This document shows positions 9,572-13,413 of a stretch of 13,413 nt of DNA, piece by piece. A model generated the notes under the pieces. It worked only from the letters and a program-made list of their open reading frames with translations. It was not told the origin of the DNA and searched no databases. Position 1 is the first letter of the stretch. Each line of letters starts with the position of its first letter. Source of the DNA: Albidovulum sp. (lineage in GTDB: Bacteria > Pseudomonadota > Alphaproteobacteria > Rhodobacterales > Rhodobacteraceae); NCBI GenBank assembly GCA_030837825.1, contig JAUQYB010000024.1, forward strand, positions 1 through 13,413, given 5' to 3'. Made by a program: the position numbers and the translations under genes.

Positions 9572-9601
9572 GTCCGCCCGCTGGTTTCCCGTGTTGCGTC
9601 G

Positions 9602-9609
9602 TTATAAAG
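9602..9609. promoter_or_regulatory. AT-rich -10-like site between divergent chaC and DUF2125 genes
   Basis: The 66-bp region between the two divergent starts holds one AT-rich island, GTTATAAAG, whose core TTATAA is a palindrome. It could serve as a -10 element on either strand (TATAAA on plus, TATAAC on minus). No convincing TTG-type -35 lies at the right distance on either side, so this is only a position to test. Confidence 0.3.
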
Positions 9610-9637
9610 CGGATCACGGGTTGCGAGGGAAGAGCCG

Positions 9638-10621
9638 ATGCGTCTCATGCTCTGGATCATCGCCGGTCTGACCGCACTCTACTGTGGCTACTGGGCGGTG
9701 GCGTCGCGCGCGATCCGGGCCGGGGCCGAGGCCGCCATCGCCCGGATGCGCGCCGAAGGGACGGCCGATGTCGCCGCCTTCGACCTGGCCGGATTTCCGG
9801 CGCGGTTCGACATCACGCTTCAGGCGCCGAGCCTCGCCAGCGGCGACGGCAGCTTCCGCTGGTCGGCGCCGGAGTTGCGGCTTTACGCGCTGTCCTACCG
9901 CCCGCAGCACCTGATCGCGGTGCTGCCGCCCGAGCAGCACCTCGGGATCGGGCAGGAGACCATCGCGGTCACCTCCGACGAGCTTTCCGCAAGCGCGGTC
10001 TTCGGTCTTGCGTCGGCGGCACCGCTCGACCACGCCCAGGCCGTCGGCAAGGCGGTTGTCCTCAGCTCGGACGCCGGCTGGGGGCTTGCCGCCGACGAGG
10101 TCCGGGCGGCGGTGCGCCGGGGCGCGGACAAAACCGTCCAGCGCGTCGGCATCGAGCTTCTCGGCCTGACGCTGTCAGGCCTTCCGGCCGAGGTGGTGAC
10201 GGCGGGCGGCGCCCTGCCGGCGCGGGGCGAGCGGTTCCATCTCGACGCGACGCTCGGGCTCGACCGGCCGCTCGACCGCTTCGCCGCGGCCGGGGGCCTG
10301 CGCGTCCGGTCGGCCGAGATCACGGCGCTGGCGCTCGACTGGGGGCCGGCCGGGCTTACCGGGCAGGGCGCGGTGGCGCTTTCGGCCGAGGGTATTCCCG
10401 AGGGGCGCATCGACCTCAGCCTGCGGAACTGGCGCCGGGTGCTGCGGCTTGGCGTCGCGCTCGGGCTCCTGCGGCCGGAAACCGCGCCGACGGTCGAACG
10501 CGCCGCCGAAAGCCTTGCCCGCATCGGCGGGAACCCCGAGGTGCTGACGCTGCCCCTCGTCTTCGCCGGCGGGCGGATGAGCCTCGGGCCGATCCCGCTC
10601 GGCCCCGCGCCGCGGTTCTGA
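9638..10621 (+). CDS. DUF2125 family envelope protein
   Basis: A 327-aa protein with an N-terminal hydrophobic segment (about residues 4-22, LMLWIIAGLTALYCGYWAV) acting as a signal anchor or uncleaved signal, so it is probably periplasmic and membrane-tethered. The opening 'YCGYW…ASRAIRAGAEAAIARMRAEG…FDLAGFPARFDITLQAPSL' and the later ALSYRPQHLIAVLPPEQHL (84-102) are typical of DUF2125. The remainder is beta-rich, like lipid- or glycan-handling barrel/groove proteins, but the function is unknown. The ATG at 9638 follows GAGGGAAGAG. It converges on the extensin-family gene with only 6 bp between the stops and no room for a terminator. Confidence 0.85.
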   Translation: MRLMLWIIAGLTALYCGYWAVASRAIRAGAEAAIARMRAEGTADVAAFDLAGFPARFDITLQAPSLASGDGSFRWSAPELRLYALSYRPQHLIAVLPPEQHLGIGQETIAVTSDELSASAVFGLASAAPLDHAQAVGKAVVLSSDAGWGLAADEVRAAVRRGADKTVQRVGIELLGLTLSGLPAEVVTAGGALPARGERFHLDATLGLDRPLDRFAAAGGLRVRSAEITALALDWGPAGLTGQGAVALSAEGIPEGRIDLSLRNWRRVLRLGVALGLLRPETAPTVERAAESLARIGGNPEVLTLPLVFAGGRMSLGPIPLGPAPRF

Positions 10622-10627
10622 GCGGGC

Positions 10628-11656
10628 TCAGCGGCAGTAGGGACCGCGGCCATGCGCGGTGTCGAGGTGGAAGTGGTCGCCGTGGAACGGGTCGGAGCCG
10701 GGGCCAAGGACGGTGTTGAACGGCCCGCAGGCGGCCTTGCGCATCGCCGCGAGCGTCTTGCCGTAGCCCTTGGTTCCCCAGCCTTTCGCCACCGTCACCG
10801 CGGTGCCGTCGGCAAGCAGGATCGCCGAAATGTCGACGGCCCGGCCGCGGCCATGCTCGCTGATCTTCGCGCCCTTCTGGTTGTTGCGCGGCCGGCAGGA
10901 ATAGCTCGCCGCGACCTGAAGCGCCACGACGCCGCCGCCCTTGCGGCCCACCACCGGCTTCACGCCGCCCTCCACCCAGTCCTTCAGCGACCGTGCGGTG
11001 GCGCAGTCGATGCTCGCCGGCTGGGTCAGCGCCACGCCCGCCACCGAGATCACGCTGACCCCCTCGTCCAGGCCGCAGCCCTTGGTCTTGGCCAGAATCG
11101 GCGGAATCGCCTTGCCGAGGATCGCGGGGTCGCCGCAGACCGTGCCCTTGCGGCTGGTGACCGGGCCGGTCGCCTGCGGCGCACGGAAGGCGGCCTTCTG
11201 GATCACCTCGGGCCCGCCGGCGACCAGGGCGGTGCGGCGCATCGCCTGACGGAGGACATGCCGCGCCTCGGGCCGCGGCGAGGCATCCGGGGCCGCCGAA
11301 AGCACCACCGGAAGCGTCGTGGGCACCGGTGCCTTGCCAGTGGCAGCCTGCGCGGGGCGCGGCGCGGGCCGCAGGTCCGGCAGGGGCGCGGGCAGCACCA
11401 GGGCGAATCCCGGGCCGAGCGCGGCGCGCGTCACGTCCGGCGCGGTCGTTTCGGGCCGTGGCAGGGGACGGGACAGCGGAACGGCCGCAGCGGCGTCGGC
11501 GATTTCGGCGCTGACGCTGACAGCGCCGGACTGGGGCCAGGACTGGGGCCGGGACTGGGGCCGGGACTGGGGCCGGAGGCTTTCGGCCATCGGCGCGGCC
11601 AGCGCGGCGCCTGCCGCCAGAGTGAACCCGATCGCGGCGAGAACCCGCGCCCTCAT
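10628..11656 (-). CDS. secreted extensin-family protein with LAS-peptidase-like metal motif
   Basis: A 342-aa protein. A signal peptide covers about residues 1-20 (ends AAGAALA-AP). Residues 21-165 are a Pro/Ala-rich low-complexity linker with four RPQS-type repeats (28-43). The extensin-like C-terminal domain (about 170-342) has six Cys (174, 194, 218, 254, 310, 341), fitting three disulfides in the periplasm. H268-x6-D275 in SEHGRGRAVDI and H328-x-H330 in FHGDHFHLD have the spacing of zinc ligands in LAS/M15 D-Ala-D-Ala peptidases, so a cell-wall hydrolase role is an inference. The ATG at 11656 overlaps the tyrC stop by 4 nt (ATGA) and starts a proper signal peptide. An open frame extends much further upstream but lies inside tyrC and is discarded. 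Confidence 0.88.
   Translation of the reverse strand: MRARVLAAIGFTLAAGAALAAPMAESLRPQSRPQSRPQSWPQSGAVSVSAEIADAAAAVPLSRPLPRPETTAPDVTRAALGPGFALVLPAPLPDLRPAPRPAQAATGKAPVPTTLPVVLSAAPDASPRPEARHVLRQAMRRTALVAGGPEVIQKAAFRAPQATGPVTSRKGTVCGDPAILGKAIPPILAKTKGCGLDEGVSVISVAGVALTQPASIDCATARSLKDWVEGGVKPVVGRKGGGVVALQVAASYSCRPRNNQKGAKISEHGRGRAVDISAILLADGTAVTVAKGWGTKGYGKTLAAMRKAACGPFNTVLGPGSDPFHGDHFHLDTAHGRGPYCR
11529..11576. repeat. four tandem copies of a 12-bp unit inside the extensin-family gene
   Basis: Unit GGACTGGGGCCG, the first copy ending in A instead of G, at 11529-11540, 11541-11552, 11553-11564 and 11565-11576. Being a multiple of three, it adds four residues per copy ([R/W]PQS on the minus strand) just after the signal peptide. 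Near-identical copies suggest recent slippage expansion. Confidence 0.95.
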
Positions 11657-12576
11657 GCGCCCGGCGCCTTGGCGCGGCCGAAGTCCGGCGCGGCGGTGTC
11701 CTGCCCCGCCTCGATGATGCCGCGGCGGATCGCCCGCGTGCGGGTGAAATAGTCGAACAGCATCTCTCCGTCCCCCATCCGGATCGCGCGTTGCAACATG
11801 AACAGTTCTTCGGTGAAGCGACCGAGAATATCCAGCGTCGCCTCCCGGTTCGTCAAGAACACGTCGCGCCACATCGTCGGGTCGGAGGCGGCAATCCGGG
11901 TGAAGTCGCGGAAACCCGCCGCCGAATACTTGATGATCTCGCTTTCGGTCACACGCCTGAGGTGATCGGCGACGCCGACCATCGTGTAGGCGATGAGGTG
12001 GGGGGTGTGGCTGGTGACCGCCAGAACGAGGTCGTGGTGGGCCGGATCCATCTCCTCGACGTTCGCGCCCATCCCCTGCCAGAGCGCACGCAGCCGCGCC
12101 ACCGCCTGCGGGTCGGCCCCGTTGGGAGTGAGAAGGCACCAGCGGTTCTGGAAGAGCGTGGCGAACCCGGACCGGGGCCCGGAATGCTCCGTTCCGGCGA
12201 GCGGATGGCCGGGGATGAAATGGGCGCCTGCCGGCATATGGGGTGCCACCGCCTCGATCACCGCCTGCTTGACCGACCCGACGTCGGTCACCGTCGCGCC
12301 GGGTTTCAGGTGCGGGCCGATCTCGGCCGCGACCGCGCCCATCGCCCCCACCGGCACCGCCAGCACCACGAGGTCCGCGCCCTCCACCGCCTCGGCCGCG
12401 GTGGCGAAGACCGCGTCGCAGAAACCGACCTCCAGCGCGGCGGCGCGCGTGGCCTCGGTCCTGGCATGGCCGGTGACAGTGCCGGCAAGGCCATGCGCCT
12501 TCATCGCGTGGCCCATCGACGAGGCGATGAGCCCGAGCCCGATCAGCGCGACGCGGTCATAGATCCTGAGCGTCAT
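11653..12576 (-). CDS. tyrC: prephenate/arogenate (cyclohexadienyl) dehydrogenase
   Basis: A 307-aa NAD(P)-dependent oxidative decarboxylase in tyrosine synthesis, turning prephenate to 4-hydroxyphenylpyruvate and/or arogenate to tyrosine. The Rossmann motif GLGLIASS lies at 13-20. The active-site stretch [11 protein letters not shown] (123-133) holds the catalytic-type His124. Further family blocks are SHTPHLIAY (189-197) and [20 protein letters not shown] (221-240). After strand 2 the sequence reads GHARTEATR with no acidic residue where NAD-specific members have one, hinting at NADP use. Specificity for prephenate versus arogenate cannot be read from sequence. There is no fused chorismate mutase or ACT domain. 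The start ATG overlaps the hisC stop by 4 nt, with AAGG 7 nt upstream, and its own stop overlaps the extensin-family gene. Confidence 0.93.
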   Translation of the reverse strand: MTLRIYDRVALIGLGLIASSMGHAMKAHGLAGTVTGHARTEATRAAALEVGFCDAVFATAAEAVEGADLVVLAVPVGAMGAVAAEIGPHLKPGATVTDVGSVKQAVIEAVAPHMPAGAHFIPGHPLAGTEHSGPRSGFATLFQNRWCLLTPNGADPQAVARLRALWQGMGANVEEMDPAHHDLVLAVTSHTPHLIAYTMVGVADHLRRVTESEIIKYSAAGFRDFTRIAASDPTMWRDVFLTNREATLDILGRFTEELFMLQRAIRMGDGEMLFDYFTRTRAIRRGIIEAGQDTAAPDFGRAKAPGA

Positions 12577-13413
12577 CGCTGTGCCTTGAACTGGCCGATG
12601 GCATGGGCGATCCGGCGGCAGGAGGCTTCGTCGCCGACGGTGATCCTCAGGCAGTTGGGCAGGCCGTAGCCCGCCACCCGCCGCACGATCAGGCCCTGGG
12701 ATTGCAGGAAGGCGTCGCAGGCAACCGCCTCGGCCTCGTCGGCGAAGCGGGCAAGGATGAAGTTCGCCGTTGAAGTGTCCGAAGGAACGCCCTTTTCCGC
12801 CAGCGCCTCTGCCAGCCAGGCGCGCATCCGCGTGTTCTCGGCGCGGCAGCGGTCGACATGGTCACGGTCGCGCACGGCCGCCTCCGCGGCCTCCATCTGT
12901 GCAGTCGAAAGGTTGAAGGGACCGCGGATGCGGTTCAGCACGTCGATGATCGCCTTCGGCCCGTAGCCCCAGCCGATCCTGAGCCCGCCGAGCCCGTAGA
13001 TCTTGGAGAAGGTCCGGGTCATGAAGACGTTCGGGAGCCGGGTGGCAAGCTCGGCCCCGCCGTCGTAGGCCTCGACATATTCGGCATAGGCGCCGTCGAG
13101 GACGAGGATCGCCCCGCCCGGCAGGCCCTTCGCCAGCCGCTCGATCTCGGCCAGGCCGATCATCGTGCCGGTCGGGTTGTTGGGGTTGGCAAGGAAGACC
13201 AGCCGCGCCGCCGGCCCGCAGGCGGCAAGGATCGCGTCCACGTCCGTCGTGCGCTCGCGTTCCTTCACCGAAACCGGCGTGGCCCCCGTCGCCTGGGTGT
13301 AGATGCGATACATCAGGAAGCCGTGCTCGGTGAACACGACCTCGTCGCCCGGCCCGGCATAGGCGTGGCAGAGAAGGCCGATGATCTCGTCGGAACCCAC
13401 GCCGCAGATGATC
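12573..13413 (-). CDS. hisC: histidinol-phosphate/aromatic aminotransferase, N-terminus outside window
   Basis: PLP-dependent class I/II aminotransferase; 279 codons are visible and roughly the first 80-90 residues are missing past the window edge. The frame is open to base 13413 (codons for IICG precede the GTG at 13400), so that GTG is internal, not a start. Visible blocks, counted from that [23 protein letters not shown] (72-78), DGAYAEY (102-108), the PLP-lysine motif [15 protein letters not shown] with K133, and the substrate-binding Arg in LRITVG (R252). HisC makes L-histidinol phosphate, but many HisC-type enzymes also transaminate aromatic keto acids. Coupling (ATGA) to the tyrC-type gene suggests the tyrosine/phenylalanine role here, so hisC names the family rather than proven histidine synthesis. 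Confidence 0.92.
   Translation of the reverse strand, partial: IICGVGSDEIIGLLCHAYAGPGDEVVFTEHGFLMYRIYTQATGATPVSVKERERTTDVDAILAACGPAARLVFLANPNNPTGTMIGLAEIERLAKGLPGGAILVLDGAYAEYVEAYDGGAELATRLPNVFMTRTFSKIYGLGGLRIGWGYGPKAIIDVLNRIRGPFNLSTAQMEAAEAAVRDRDHVDRCRAENTRMRAWLAEALAEKGVPSDTSTANFILARFADEAEAVACDAFLQSQGLIVRRVAGYGLPNCLRITVGDEASCRRIAHAIGQFKAQR

Overview
The window is a gene-dense, GC-rich stretch of chromosome that looks like an alphaproteobacterium, most likely of the Rhodobacteraceae (Rhodobacter/Defluviimonas/Rhodovulum-like). The grounds are the codon and base composition, an ATP synthase operon that begins atpH-atpA, the divergent methyltransferase/gloB pair, a DUF2125 protein, and a hisC-tyrC-extensin run. 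This placement is inference from gene content; no rRNA marker is present. All genes look vertically inherited and housekeeping or envelope-related. I see no phage, transposon, CRISPR array, tRNA or rRNA.

Layout. (1) 1-749, minus: start of the F1Fo ATP synthase operon, with atpH, the first 18 codons of atpA, and a candidate promoter. (2) 896-2473: a divergent pair, a degenerate class I methyltransferase (minus) and glyoxalase II gloB (plus). (3) 2739-5114: clpA, the AAA+ unfoldase of ClpAP, closed by a strong intrinsic terminator. (4) 5174-5587: a small two-helix membrane protein of the DUF6766 type. (5) 5596-9571, minus: a gene run in transcription order chaC-like gamma-glutamylcyclotransferase, ExbB/TolQ/MotA-type channel protein, a long coiled-coil OmpA-domain stator partner, and a SnoaL/DUF4440-like protein. 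(6) 9638-10621, plus: a DUF2125 envelope protein, divergent from chaC. (7) 10628-13413, minus: a translationally coupled operon hisC-type aminotransferase (5' end outside the window), tyrC-type prephenate/arogenate dehydrogenase, and a secreted extensin-family protein, each joined by a 4-nt ATGA overlap.

How they work together. atpH/atpA make the F1 stalk and catalytic head. GloB finishes glyoxalase detoxification and ChaC degrades glutathione, so both act on glutathione metabolism but from separate transcripts. The most notable unit is the ExbB-like/OmpA-like pair. It has the architecture of a proton-driven 5:2 motor (TolQR, ExbBD, MotAB, ZorAB), with a membrane Asp at position 22, about 400 residues of predicted coiled coil and a peptidoglycan-binding domain. 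It is not a complete Zorya locus, because no zorC/D/E-like genes are nearby. The second point of interest is the extensin-family protein, whose H-x6-D and H-x-H residues resemble LAS-type zinc peptidases and which is coupled to tyrosine-biosynthesis genes.

The region is mostly ordinary core genome. I do not see a clearly new system in it beyond the motor pair and the extensin/aromatic operon.
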